Of a stretch of 64,000 bases of DNA, positions 26,560-35,618 are shown one piece after another. Position 1 is the stretch's first letter; every line of letters begins with the position of its first letter. This stretch comes from FEN-1073 sp963780865 (GTDB lineage Bacteria; Chloroflexota; Anaerolineae; Anaerolineales; RBG-16-64-43): contig CAWADT010000022.1 in NCBI GenBank assembly GCA_963780865.1, forward strand, positions 131,470 through 195,469, given 5' to 3'. Under the pieces are notes generated by a model. The model made no database searches. It was not told where the DNA came from and was given only the letters and a program-made list of their open reading frames with translations. The position numbers and the translations under genes are program-made.

Positions 26560-26879
26560 ATATCTGGCTGGTGATGTTCTTAGGGGGCGCGCTGACCTTC
26601 GGGATGCGGATGTCTTTTATCTATTTGTTCGGACGCATAGAAATCCCGGCGATGGTGAAGCGGGCTTTGCGTTTCGTGCCGCCCGCGGTTTTGTCCGCCA
26701 TCATCGCGCCGGCGCTGATGATGCCAAACAATACGTTGGAAATAAGTTTAAACAATTTTCGCTTGATGGCCGGCGTGGTTGCCATCGTCGTCGCCTGGCG
26801 GACGAAGAGCGTGCTGTGGACGATTTTGGCAGGCATGACCGCGCTGGTGATATTAATGTGGATCGCCAGGGCGGTATAA
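26556..26879 (+). CDS. azlD: branched-chain amino acid exporter, small subunit AzlD
   Basis: 107 residues, four helices. GALTFGMRMSFIYLFGRIEIPAMVKRALRFVPPAVLSAII is the typical AzlD N-terminal half. It is translationally coupled to azlC by a 4-base overlap. Confidence 0.9.
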   Translation: MNIWLVMFLGGALTFGMRMSFIYLFGRIEIPAMVKRALRFVPPAVLSAIIAPALMMPNNTLEISLNNFRLMAGVVAIVVAWRTKSVLWTILAGMTALVILMWIARAV

Positions 26880-27128
26880 AACGCCTCAACCTGCGGATAG
26901 TCATTAATCCCGCTCCCCTCGCATCCTCACAGACACCATAAGCCGAGCGTGATGGTTGGTGTGGAGCAGCGCATACCAGCCGCGCGGCGCATTCCGGTTC
27001 CCCTTAAAAATAAAAGGCGGCATTCTCCGCGAGAGCAAGGCGGGTTGGATCGAAGGAGGGGCGTCTTTTTCCGAATTTCCGGAAGCCGTTATACTTGTCT
27101 TCTATCTGCTCGAGCTGAGGGAGAAATA
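26880..27128. other. intergenic, no gene seen
   Basis: About 250 bases. Only the ribosome-binding site GAGGGAG (27117-27123) of the following lipoprotein gene is recognisable. Confidence 0.4.
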
Positions 27129-28736
27129 ATGAAGAACTTTATCGTTCCACAATCGACAACCCATTGGCCAGGAACGCGTAGCCGGGACGATACCGACCGT
27201 TCGGGGGGAGCCTATCGTTCGGCTAGTTTGGCCGCGGTTCTTCTGGCCCTATTCCTTTCGGCCTGCGGACCGGCGGCACAGCCTGCTTCCACTCCCGCGC
27301 CGGAAGATACCTACACTCCCCCCAGTACGGAGGTTGTGCTGACGCCCGACTGGACGCCAACGCAGGCCCCCACGGAGGAACTGCCGCCGACCCAAGCCAT
27401 CACTAATTTTTCCGCAGGCAGTCTCTCCATGGATGGCCCCTGGCTCCTGCTGAATACCGATCAGGGGCTGTGGGTTGCCAATCCAGACGGGACGGGCGGA
27501 ACCCTGATTAATAAAACCGGCCCTGTGCTTATCCCCGGGAGCCTCCAAAACGCGGTCTCATCCACCGGAGGACACATCGCCTTCCTTACCTATTCCGATA
27601 CTCCCCATTCGGACTTTTTCTACCGTGATCTGCATATTAATATCCTCACCCTGCCGCAATATCAATCCTGGCTTTCCCTTCCGCTCACCTCGCCGCAAAC
27701 CGAGCCTTCAACCAATAATCCGTCGGACATCAACCGCGCGATGGCCGAAACCCAGTCTTTCGCTTGGTCGCCGGAGGGGGAGCGCCTGGCGTTCATTGGA
27801 GCCACCGCAGGCCCGTCGGCGGACCTCTATGAATACCGTCTGTCTGGCGGCGATGTGTTGCGGCTGACAGACGGCCCGGATCAGGCTTATGCTCCCGTAT
27901 GGTCGCCCGACGGCACATGGATCGTGCAAACCGCGGCGGCGGGTTTTGGCACCGGAGCCGGGATCAGCGTCACGGGCATCTATGCGGCCCGCGCCGATGA
28001 CTCCGGTGTAATTTCCCTCTACGACATCCCCAAAGGCAGCGGAGGCGAAGAAACTGTGGGGTGGTTGAACGACCACACGCTCGTGTCCCTAACCTGGTTT
28101 ATCACGTGCGGGCCGTCCGACCTCCGGCTGACGGATCTCTCCTCGCGGAAATCGGACGTCGTATTCAAAGGCTGCGTCACCGCCGCGGCCGTCGCGAAGG
28201 GACGCGGCAGCGTTCTCTTCGCTCAAAGCCTGGCGATTGGGCAGTTCGTCGACAATCCCCAACCCGGGATGTTTATTCTGACCAACTCCGACCGCCAACC
28301 ACGGCTGGTGAGCAATGCGGATATCCGGGATATCGCCTGGTCGGCGGGCAGCGGCAGTTATCTCGCCAGCTGGATGGACGGCAGCGTATTATTTGCGGTT
28401 TCTACCGCCGGGAATGTTCGGAATTTAATGGACAAGGTTCCCCAGATCCCGGTGGTCTCTCCCGACGGCCGCTACTGGGCTTGGGACGCTTCCCTGTTCT
28501 CGAATACTCTGACCGGCTTATGGATTGGAGAGTACGGCCGGGAACTGCGTCAAATTTATCCCGATGAGGTTCCTCCCGCCAACCTCCTCTGGGCGCCGGA
28601 TGGGCAATCCTTATATTTCCTGGTATCCGCCGGCAGTCTGTACCGAGCGCAAGCGCCGGATTGGGTTCCCACGGTCCTCGCCGAGAATCTAAAACCCGGC
28701 ATCATAGGAAGTCCGATAGCATGGGTGGCAAAATAA
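27129..28736 (+). CDS. TolB/WD40-like beta-propeller lipoprotein
   Basis: 535 residues. A long N-region precedes the hydrophobic stretch and lipobox LFLSAC (~54), then a Pro/Thr-rich linker and a propeller with FAWSPEGERLAFIGA, VWSPDGTWIVQTA, VVSPDGRYWAWDA and WAPDGQSLYFLVS. The FAWSPEG...GPSADLYEY segment is clearly similar to LAWSPDG...GPSSDVYTYD in the minus-strand lipoprotein at 52.3-54.0 kb, so the two are paralogues. Presumably surface-exposed, binding role unknown. ATG 27129 is chosen for the GAGGGAG site; a longer frame upstream lacks one. Confidence 0.78.
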   Translation: MKNFIVPQSTTHWPGTRSRDDTDRSGGAYRSASLAAVLLALFLSACGPAAQPASTPAPEDTYTPPSTEVVLTPDWTPTQAPTEELPPTQAITNFSAGSLSMDGPWLLLNTDQGLWVANPDGTGGTLINKTGPVLIPGSLQNAVSSTGGHIAFLTYSDTPHSDFFYRDLHINILTLPQYQSWLSLPLTSPQTEPSTNNPSDINRAMAETQSFAWSPEGERLAFIGATAGPSADLYEYRLSGGDVLRLTDGPDQAYAPVWSPDGTWIVQTAAAGFGTGAGISVTGIYAARADDSGVISLYDIPKGSGGEETVGWLNDHTLVSLTWFITCGPSDLRLTDLSSRKSDVVFKGCVTAAAVAKGRGSVLFAQSLAIGQFVDNPQPGMFILTNSDRQPRLVSNADIRDIAWSAGSGSYLASWMDGSVLFAVSTAGNVRNLMDKVPQIPVVSPDGRYWAWDASLFSNTLTGLWIGEYGRELRQIYPDEVPPANLLWAPDGQSLYFLVSAGSLYRAQAPDWVPTVLAENLKPGIIGSPIAWVAK

Positions 28737-28796
28737 TCCATTGGCTGGCTGAGGGGATTGCTTGACACACGACAGGTTGCAGAAAAAGTTGGGATT

Positions 28797-28924
28797 TTTC
28801 ATTGCGAGCCTGCGCCTACTGGGGCAGGCGAAGCAATCTGATGGTCGCAATGAGGAAAACCAGATTGCTTCGTCGCTTCGCTCCCCCGGCCTCGCGGCGA
28901 AGCCGGGGCGGGGCTCGCAATGAC
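28797..28924. repeat. ATTGCGAG / GAAGCAATCT palindromic element
   Basis: Starts TTCATTGCGAG and ends CTCGCAATGAC with inner GAAGCAATCTG / CAGATTGCTTC, giving nested inverted repeats over 128 bases. This is a repeat type seen between genes in many environmental bacterial genomes. It contains a GC-rich inner palindrome (CCCCCGGCC...GGCCGGGGCGGGG-like). Confidence 0.7.
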
Positions 28925-28954
28925 ATATCTCGAACCCGAAGAACGGAGACCGCA

Positions 28955-29998
28955 ATGAAACAAGCGATCATGACCGCGCCGGGTCAAATCGATGTCCAGA
29001 ATGTTCCCGAGCCGGCGCCGGGGCCGGGCGAAGTGCTGCTGCGGATCCAACGCATCGGCGTCTGCGGCTCAGACATCCACGTCTACCACGGAAAACATCC
29101 GCTCACAAGCTATCCGGTGGTGCAGGGGCACGAATTTTCGGCCGTGATCGAAGCCCTGGGGCCGGGCGTGACCAGCCTTGCGCCCGACGCCAAGGTCACC
29201 TCGATGCCGCAGATCGTCTGCGGCGAGTGCGCCCCCTGCCGCCGAGACGATTATCACATCTGCGACCATCTTAAAGTGCAAGGCTTCCAGGCGCCGGGCT
29301 GCGCGCAGGAATTGTGGGTCACGGCGGCTGAGAAGATCGTGCCGCTGCCCGACGCGTTCTCCTTCGAGCAGGGGGCGCTGGTGGAACCGGCCGCCGTGGC
29401 GGTTCACGCGGTCGGGCGCGCGGGTCCGCTTGCCGGACGGCGCGTGGCCGTGCTGGGCGCCGGACCGATCGGCAACCTGGTGGCGCAAACGGCCCGCAGC
29501 TCCGGCGCGCAAGTCCTCATCACCGATCTGAGCGAATACCGGCTCGAGATTGCGCGCCGGTGCGGGATTGCGGCGGCCGCCAACGCGAAAACGGAGACCC
29601 TCGCCCAGGCGGCGGTGCGCGTCTTCGGGAAAGACGGGTTTGAGATCGGTTTCGAATGCGTCGGCGTGGAAGCCACCATCACAGCCGCCGTCGATTCGAT
29701 CCAAAAAGGCGGCACGATCATCGTGGTGGGCGTATTCGGGGAGAGGCCGCGCGTCAACCTGGCCCTTGTCCAGGACCGGGAGTTGAACCTGCGCGGAACG
29801 CTCATGTACCAACGCGGGGATTATGAGCGCGCCGTGGCGCTGATCGCCTCGGGCGGAATCGTCACCGAACCGCTTGTGACGAAGCATTTTTCGCTGGTCG
29901 ATTACCTCGAGGCGTACCGTTTCATCGACGCGTTCGGCGATAGAACCATGAAGGTGATCATCGACGTGGGAAGGGATCGCCCGGTCCGCGCGGGATGA
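28955..29998 (+). CDS. zinc-dependent MDR dehydrogenase (sorbitol/threonine dehydrogenase-like)
   Basis: 347 residues. GVCGSDIHVYHG carries the catalytic Cys, GHEFS the catalytic His/Glu, and VCGECAPCRRDDYHIC the four structural-zinc Cys. The Rossmann motif is VLGAGPIGNLVAQ (~170), with Asp in ITDLSEYR pointing to NAD rather than NADP. The likely substrate is a polyol or amino-alcohol. ATG 28955 follows ACGGAGACC, directly after the palindromic repeat. Confidence 0.88.
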   Translation: MKQAIMTAPGQIDVQNVPEPAPGPGEVLLRIQRIGVCGSDIHVYHGKHPLTSYPVVQGHEFSAVIEALGPGVTSLAPDAKVTSMPQIVCGECAPCRRDDYHICDHLKVQGFQAPGCAQELWVTAAEKIVPLPDAFSFEQGALVEPAAVAVHAVGRAGPLAGRRVAVLGAGPIGNLVAQTARSSGAQVLITDLSEYRLEIARRCGIAAAANAKTETLAQAAVRVFGKDGFEIGFECVGVEATITAAVDSIQKGGTIIVVGVFGERPRVNLALVQDRELNLRGTLMYQRGDYERAVALIASGGIVTEPLVTKHFSLVDYLEAYRFIDAFGDRTMKVIIDVGRDRPVRAG

Positions 29999-30298
29999 AT
30001 CCTCTTTTCTCGAAACGGTGAAAAATGCCGCGGAGCTCAACGGCAGGCAGAGCAAAAGAAATTTCAGGCGGAGGGGATTCGCGCCGGCGACAGGCATGAT
30101 GATTCATTCGATTAACCTTCCCGGAAAACGACCATCGCCCGGCAAGTCCGCCATCCGCCCGGACCGAAATCCGTCGGGTGAAAGCGTTGTTGGAAAGGAA
30201 AATAGGCGCCAGGTTGACCTCCTCCCAACTCCCATAAATGAAACGCGACTGGTCCATCCGGCATTCGGCCTGAAGGTTATCGCCTGGGAGAAAATCCA
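29999..30298. other. intergenic, no supported gene
   Basis: A 94-codon open frame covers part of this stretch, but it is not protein-like in composition and has no ribosome-binding site. Nothing else was recognised. Confidence 0.4.
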
Positions 30299-30832
30299 AT
30301 GAACCTGCCCGTCGAATCGGCGCTTGTGATCCTGGTCCCCGAAGTGGAATCCCTGGTCGAGAGTTTCCGCAATCAATACGACCCCTCGGCGGCCATCGGG
30401 ATACCGGCGCATGTGACGGTTCTGTATCCCTTCCGGACTCCGCGGGATTTGACGGCGGATGTAATCCAGGACCTGGAAAAGCTATTCGCCAATCTCCCGG
30501 CCTTCCAGGCGGCCTTTACGGAATTGCGGCGATTTCCAAACGTACTCTATCTTTCGCCCGAGCCGGCCGATCCGTTCCGGCTGCTGGTGAAAACCGTGTC
30601 CGAGCGCTTTCCGGACACGCCACCGTACGGAGGGCAGTTCACGGAAATTACTCCGCACCTGACCGTGGCGCAGGTTAACGTGCCGCAGCGATTGGAGGAG
30701 ATCGCAAAAGCCTTCGAACGCGCAGCCGTCCACCGCCTGCCGATCCCCGCCAAGATAAAAGAGATTGCGTTGATGGAGAATAGCAGCGGCTTTTGGCTGG
30801 TCCGCCGCCGGTTTGCCCTCAAACGGGAATAG
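30299..30832 (+). CDS. 2'-5' RNA ligase / cyclic phosphodiesterase-like (2H superfamily)
   Basis: 177 residues with the two 2H motifs: HVTVLYP (~40-46) and HLTVAQ (~120-125), spaced as in the LigT/2H family. Such enzymes hydrolyse or ligate 2',3'-cyclic phosphate or 2'-5' linkages in RNA or nucleotides. CTGGGAGAAAAT before the ATG serves as ribosome-binding site. Cytoplasmic; substrate unknown. Confidence 0.85.
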   Translation: MNLPVESALVILVPEVESLVESFRNQYDPSAAIGIPAHVTVLYPFRTPRDLTADVIQDLEKLFANLPAFQAAFTELRRFPNVLYLSPEPADPFRLLVKTVSERFPDTPPYGGQFTEITPHLTVAQVNVPQRLEEIAKAFERAAVHRLPIPAKIKEIALMENSSGFWLVRRRFALKRE

Positions 30833-31031
30833 GGGCTGGTGGAAAATGCGTGGAGGCGTTCGGATGCCTGGGTCGGGATTCGGATAATAAAGAAAAGGAT
30901 CCCGCCGTCTGATTGCGAGAGCTCGTGTGGGGATACCATTCCTTCGACAATGTGCGGGAGTTGTGCGTTGGGAAAAAGCATGGCCAACGGAAATTTGCAT
31001 CTTTACCCCCTTGTAAGGGTTTGAACAGATC

Positions 31032-31652
31032 ATGAACATCCTGAACGTCGGCTATCGGTCGACGAATTGTTATCTCCTGGAACCCGATCGCACCGGTCTC
31101 CTGATTGATGTGGGCTGGCCGGGGACCTTGCCCGTGCTCCTGAGCGTTCTCAAACGCAAGGGAGTGCCTTTTCAAAAGGTCCGCTATCTGCTCGTCACCC
31201 ACTACCATCCCGATCACGCCGGCCTGGCCCAGGAACTTAAGGACCAAGGCGTTCGCCTGGTCGTGATGGACAGCCAGCGTTCGTCTATTGCAAAAATGGC
31301 CGCGTATATGAAGCCCCGTGACCAGTATCATGAGATCAATTTGTACGGCAATATCGATCTTGCCGCAGGCGAAAGCCGGAAATTTCTTCTGGAGATTGGG
31401 ATCCACGGCGAAATCCTTGCCACACCCGGGCATTCGGAGGACAGCGTTACCTTAATCCTGGATGACGGTAGTGCGTGTACAGGTGACTTGACTCTTCCGG
31501 GGCATGCGACCGAAGAATCCAGAAGCGAAGTGGAGCGAAGCTGGGAGAAACTTCGGGCGCATCATGTGAAAATAATTTATCCCGGGCATGGGCCGGTTTG
31601 GGCTTTTTCGCAGTCGGGTAAAATGCAGCGAAAGGAACCGGCCGGCCGCTGA
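31032..31652 (+). CDS. metallo-beta-lactamase fold hydrolase
   Basis: 206 residues. THYHPDHAG (~56-64) is the HxHxDH zinc motif, TPGHSEDSVTLIL gives the next His, CTGDLTL the bridging Asp and YPGHGPV the last His. This is the general glyoxalase-II-like branch; the substrate cannot be specified. The spacer from the 2H gene to its ATG is about 200 bases with no clear features, so it is probably a separate unit. Confidence 0.85.
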   Translation: MNILNVGYRSTNCYLLEPDRTGLLIDVGWPGTLPVLLSVLKRKGVPFQKVRYLLVTHYHPDHAGLAQELKDQGVRLVVMDSQRSSIAKMAAYMKPRDQYHEINLYGNIDLAAGESRKFLLEIGIHGEILATPGHSEDSVTLILDDGSACTGDLTLPGHATEESRSEVERSWEKLRAHHVKIIYPGHGPVWAFSQSGKMQRKEPAGR

Positions 31653-31826
31653 TCATCCAGGCAATTATGCTTCCTGGTCGTTCCGAAGATTTCCACTTTC
31701 TGTTTCGAAATGATCCGAGCCGTAATCAAGGGGGAAAAGGCGTTGCAAGAATGCACTTTGGCAGCCAAAGGGGTGCAGCCGATCCAGAATCGCATTTCCG
31801 TTAACCGAACCAACGGGAGATTGAAA

Positions 31827-32267
31827 ATGAATAAAAAGATGCTCGATCCGAACGATGCGCCAAAAATATTGCCGCAGATCCCGGGAACGCCGCTTTTAAT
31901 TTACAACGGCGGCGGCAAGGATGAAATCAGCACCACGGCAACGGCATTCCAGGGAATCAAGGTCCTGCCCACCCAGGTCGTTACCATCGCGCACGATATG
32001 GCGGCGGTTATCCAATTTGTGGTGGAGTGCCGGGTAACCCTGGGGCATGAGTTGCGGGCGCGCATGATGAGGACCAATCCGGGGAGTTATCCCTCCTTGG
32101 AGAATACGGTCGTGCTGACGACCAGCCCGAAATATGAAACCCGCTCCCATATGGCTGCGTTCGGCCTGCCCGCCGGCAACCATGAGCTGTATCTGGAATG
32201 GTGCGTCAGCGGCGGAACCGGGTATATTCGCTATCGTTACTTCACGGTACTCCTGGCGGCCGTCTGA
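31827..32267 (+). CDS. hypothetical protein, probably beta-rich
   Basis: 146 residues from ATG 31827, which follows GGGAGATTGA. A longer frame from 31710 exists without a site. No signal peptide or helix of note. Alternating hydrophobic stretches (GIKVLPTQVVTIAHDMAAVIQFVVECRVTL, YLEWCVSGGTGYIRYRYFTVLL) suggest an all-beta fold. No family was recognised. Confidence 0.55.
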   Translation: MNKKMLDPNDAPKILPQIPGTPLLIYNGGGKDEISTTATAFQGIKVLPTQVVTIAHDMAAVIQFVVECRVTLGHELRARMMRTNPGSYPSLENTVVLTTSPKYETRSHMAAFGLPAGNHELYLEWCVSGGTGYIRYRYFTVLLAAV

Positions 32268-32353
32268 TCGGGTCGTGGATCTACGCTCCATACTTTTAGC
32301 CGGGGTCTGGCCCGGGTGAATGAGTAAAAGGCAACTGGCGGTCCGAACCGGGG

Positions 32354-33172
32354 ATGGAAGAAAAAATTATTCAGGATCGCGTCGATCAGGAGACAAACCG
32401 CGTGACGATCGAAGAAGCGTTCAATAAATCCATCGCATACTATGATGATTGGATGGAAAAGGCATTACCCAACTATTCGGATCTCTTTGGCACTGCCCTG
32501 GAGCTGCTGCCCTTCAACCCCGAAGCGGCAATTCAAGTCCTGGATCTCGGTGCGGGCACGGGATTATTTTCACGCCACGTCCTGGGGAAATATCCGAAAG
32601 CCAATTTTGTGCTTTTCGATCTGGCGGAAAAGATGCTGGCGGCGGCCCGCAAGCGGTTCGAAAGCAACGCGCAACAATTCCGCTATATCGTGGGGGATTA
32701 TCGCAAGCTCCAAGGGGAGCGGGAATATGAGCTGGTCATCTCCAGCTTATCCATTCATCATTTGGAGGATGAAGAAAAACGGGATCTGTTCAGGAGGATT
32801 TTTGCCATATTGAGGGAGGGCGGGGTTTTCGTCAACATCGATCAAATTCGGGGCGAGACCCCCTATCTGCGGGAAGTCTATTGGAATCATTATCTGAACC
32901 AGGTCCGGAGAGCGGGTTTTTCCGAAGAGCGGATTCAGGAGAGCATCGACCGGAGGATACCCTACGACCGGGATGCGCTTTGGAAGGATCAGGTGCAGTG
33001 GTTGCAGGAGACGGGATTTGCGAACGTGGATTGCGTCTATAAAAACTTTTTTGTGGGCGTATTTCTGGCGATCAAAGTGCAGCGTGCTGGCCGGCCATCA
33101 ACTCCACCGAGTGCGATCGGATCGACATCGATGGTCAAGGGAAAGAACCGCAAAGGAAACGTCCGGCTATAA
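32354..33172 (+). CDS. class I SAM-dependent methyltransferase
   Basis: 272 residues. Motif I VLDLGAGTGLFS (~63-74), FDLAEKMLAAARKRF for motif II, and LVISSLSIHHLEDEEK for post-motif II (~131-146), then VFVNIDQIRGETPYL. The order is that of the Methyltransf_11/25 group acting on small molecules. The substrate is unknown, and the tail after residue ~240 is basic and disordered. Confidence 0.85.
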   Translation: MEEKIIQDRVDQETNRVTIEEAFNKSIAYYDDWMEKALPNYSDLFGTALELLPFNPEAAIQVLDLGAGTGLFSRHVLGKYPKANFVLFDLAEKMLAAARKRFESNAQQFRYIVGDYRKLQGEREYELVISSLSIHHLEDEEKRDLFRRIFAILREGGVFVNIDQIRGETPYLREVYWNHYLNQVRRAGFSEERIQESIDRRIPYDRDALWKDQVQWLQETGFANVDCVYKNFFVGVFLAIKVQRAGRPSTPPSAIGSTSMVKGKNRKGNVRL

Positions 33173-33267
33173 TCGGTCCGTGTCCCGGCCGCCTGTTCCA
33201 ATTCTTTTAGGGTGGCGGCTGAACTTTTGGGCTAGGCGTGGAAACCTCCGTCTTTTCCGCCCTCTAA

Positions 33268-33463
33268 CAGGGTGTTGAAAAAAGCACCGTAGGTGGTCGA
33301 GCCCCGCCCCGGGTTCGCCGTGACGAGGCCGGGGTAGCGGTTTTTGCTTATCGAGACCACCGGATTTCAGCGAGGTCTCGATACGCCCGCAGAGAACACG
33401 GGCTACCCCGGCCCGCCCGGTGGGCTTTCCGGGGCGGGCTCGACCGGCTTTTTCAATACCCTG
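33268..33463. repeat. 196-bp palindromic MITE-like element
   Basis: The left end (33268-33285 and on to ~33310) is inverted-complementary to the right end (33430-33463): AGGGTGTTGAAAAAAGC against AGGGTATTGAAAAAGCC, then GGTCGAGCCC(C)GCCCCGG on both. An inner pair, TATCGAGACC/GGTCTCGATA, also faces inward. The stretch 33173-33570 holds no gene. Confidence 0.65.
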
Positions 33464-33593
33464 CTAAATAAAATCAGAGCTTGGGCGGATTGAATGGGAG
33501 CGAGCGGGATATTTTCAGATTGAGGAAAACTTCGCGAGGCTAAGAAGGACAATTCGGAGATGGCAGCGTAATGAAAAAAAAAAATCGCTTCCC

Positions 33594-34148
33594 ATGAAAA
33601 ACCGCGATGCGTGGCGGGCATGGTTGGAAAAAAATCGAGAGGTCGAGGCGGGGGTTTGGCTGATTTTCCCCAAAAAGGAAACCGGGAAGGCCACCATTTC
33701 CTATGACGAGGCGGTCGAAGAGGCCTTATGTTTCGGGTGGATCGACAGTATCATTCGAAACCGGGATGAGACCAGCTATTGCCGAAAGTTCACGCCGCGC
33801 AAACCCGGCAGCAAATGGTCTGCGCTTAATAAGCGCCGGGTTGCCAAGATGATCCAGATGGGCAGAATGACCCCGGCGGGGCTTGTGAAACGGAAAGATA
33901 CCGGTTTAGAGGATGATTACGGCAGGACTCCCGAAAGCAGGGCGAGGGATCTTGTCCTCCCCCGCAGTTTCCAACACGCGCTGCAGGGAAATCCACGCGC
34001 CTGGGAAAATTTTAAAAACCTTGCGCCCTCCTACCGGAGAAGTTATATCCTTTGGATAAAAGCCGCCAAAACGGATAAAACGCGAGAGGCGCGGTTGGCT
34101 GAGGCAGTCCGGCTGTTAATGGAGAACCAAAAACTCGGTTTGAGGTAA
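33594..34148 (+). CDS. YdeI/OmdA-family protein
   Basis: 184 residues. AWRAWLEKNREVEAGVWLIFPKKETGKATISYDEAVEEALCFGWIDSIIR followed by YCRKFTPRKPGSKWSALNKRRVAKMIQMGRMTPAG is the YdeI / bacteriocin-protection (OmdA) signature; the C-terminal LAPSYRRSYILWIKAAKT also fits. Relatives usually begin a little earlier. Here an ATG at 33571 is followed by 11 A residues that put it out of frame; one more A would join it to give MKKKKSLPMKNRDAWRAW. The true start may therefore be 33571 with a slipped A-tract. Function uncertain, linked to stress or peptide resistance in some bacteria. Confidence 0.85.
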   Translation: MKNRDAWRAWLEKNREVEAGVWLIFPKKETGKATISYDEAVEEALCFGWIDSIIRNRDETSYCRKFTPRKPGSKWSALNKRRVAKMIQMGRMTPAGLVKRKDTGLEDDYGRTPESRARDLVLPRSFQHALQGNPRAWENFKNLAPSYRRSYILWIKAAKTDKTREARLAEAVRLLMENQKLGLR

Positions 34149-34202
34149 AAATACCGAGGACACGCTTTTCGCCTCGAGTTGGCATCGGGCCGCCGGGGAC
34201 AC

Positions 34203-34240
34203 AAACGCCGCTCACCTGAATTCCCGGGAGCGGCGTTTTT
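34203..34240 (+). terminator. Rho-independent terminator after the YdeI gene
   Basis: 11-bp stem AAACGCCGCTC/GAGCGGCGTTT with a 14-nt loop, followed by TTTTT. Confidence 0.8.
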
Positions 34241-34375
34241 AATATTTATATATCGAAGAGGCAAATCAACCCCGGCAAATTGCAGCGGCCCGATGAGATC
34301 CGGCCCGTCGGGATTAAATCCCGGCGCACCATGCCAGGCCGATCCCTCGCCTTCGGCTCGGGACCGGCTCGGAAA

Positions 34376-35224
34376 TTATATGCCAGCGCACCAAGCTAAA
34401 CCGACAGTTCCAGGGCCAACGTGGGTGCCGATAACCGGACTGACTTCGCTGAAGACGGCTTCTTCCGGGTGGAACCGGTTCTTTGCCCGTTCCAACAGCG
34501 CTTTGGCTTCCTCTTCCGCCGCGGCCTGAAGCGTGCCGATGCGCAACGGACGGCGCGAGCCGATCTGCTGTTCGATGATATCCAGCATCCGGTCGACGGC
34601 TTTGCTTTTGGTCCGCACTTTATCGAGCGCTTCCACTTTGCCTTCGCGGAGGGTGAGGAGCGGCTTCATATTAAGGGCCGCGCCCAGGAAGGCCGCTGCT
34701 CCGCCGATCCGTCCGCCGCGCCGCATGAATTCCAAAGTATCCACCACAAAAATGACCCCGCTGCATGTTAGCGCCTGCCGGGCGACCTGCTCCGCTTCCG
34801 CCAGGTCCGCGCCGCCCTGGACCGCACGGGCGGCCGCCAGCGTTGTGAATCCCAGCGCCATCGCGGTGGTGAGGGTATCCACGATTTCGATTTTCGCGCC
34901 GGGGAACGCACGTTTGGCCTGGACGGCGGAATCGATCGTGCCGGAAAGCTGGCTGGAGAGCAGAACCGCGAGAACGGAGTTCCCCGCTTCGACGATCGGG
35001 GCAAACACTTTCTTGAACTCATCCGGAGTCGTCTGCGAGGTGGAAGGCATCACCTTCGCGGTTTTGAGCCGCGCATAGAATTCCGCGGGCATCATATCAA
35101 CTCCGTCGCGGAACACTTCGTTCCCCCAGACCAGCGAGAGCGGCACCACCCGGATCCCGTGCTTGAGAATGAGTGCAGACGGAATGTACGCAGTGCTATC
35201 GGTGACGACGACTACTTTGGCCAT
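34376..35224 (-). CDS. DegV family fatty-acid-binding protein
   Basis: 282 residues. VVVTDSTAYIPSALI at the N-terminus, STSQTTPDEF (~62), SSQLSGTIDSAVQA (~92), IVDTLTTAMALG and the RRGGRIGG turn (~168-175) are DegV hallmarks. DegV proteins (FakB type) bind a fatty acid and present it to the FakA kinase for phospholipid synthesis; no fakA is nearby. Start 35224 has GGAGGAACC directly upstream on the minus strand. Confidence 0.92.
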   Translation of the reverse strand: MAKVVVVTDSTAYIPSALILKHGIRVVPLSLVWGNEVFRDGVDMMPAEFYARLKTAKVMPSTSQTTPDEFKKVFAPIVEAGNSVLAVLLSSQLSGTIDSAVQAKRAFPGAKIEIVDTLTTAMALGFTTLAAARAVQGGADLAEAEQVARQALTCSGVIFVVDTLEFMRRGGRIGGAAAFLGAALNMKPLLTLREGKVEALDKVRTKSKAVDRMLDIIEQQIGSRRPLRIGTLQAAAEEEAKALLERAKNRFHPEEAVFSEVSPVIGTHVGPGTVGLAWCAGI

Positions 35225-35406
35225 GGGGTTCCTCCGGCGAGCGGGGATAGGTGGAGACGATTATACCTTTTCCCCCGGCGGCAGCACCGCGGCAAGACGG
35301 CTTTTCGGTCCGCCGGCCGCGCCGGCCGCCGGACGCGGCCTTTGCGGGCGGTTCACGCCTGCTCCGCCGGTTGACTTTCGCCTCCGCGCCCCTTTACAAT
35401 GCCGGT

Positions 35407-35616
35407 ATGGAACCAGAGCGCAAATCCACCACGCTGCTTCACCGCGGCCGGCGGTTCGAAGTGCCGGCCGGGTCCACCCTGCGCGACGCCATCCGCAAGG
35501 TCGGACTCTCGCCGGAAGCGGTGCTGGCCACGCAGAACGGCGAGCTGATCACCGACGACCGCATTCTGAAACCCGGCGAAGAAATCCGCCTCGTGGCGGT
35601 GATCTCCGGAGGCTAG
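35407..35616 (+). CDS. ubiquitin-like sulfur carrier protein (TtuB/ThiS/MoaD type)
   Basis: 69 residues in a beta-grasp pattern: TLLHRGRRFEVPAGSTLRDAIRKVGLSPEAVLATQNGELITDD, ending in ISGG. The C-terminal Gly-Gly is the site for adenylation and thiocarboxylation. The stop is 2 bases before the TtuA-like gene, which makes it the probable sulfur donor for tRNA 2-thiolation (TtuB role) rather than for thiamin or molybdopterin. The E1-like activating enzyme is not in the window. Confidence 0.82.
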   Translation: MEPERKSTTLLHRGRRFEVPAGSTLRDAIRKVGLSPEAVLATQNGELITDDRILKPGEEIRLVAVISGG

Positions 35617-35618
35617 GT

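Noticed and set aside
30018..30302. 94-codon plus-strand open frame before the 2H gene
   Set aside because: Random-looking composition, overlaps the next start, no ribosome-binding site.
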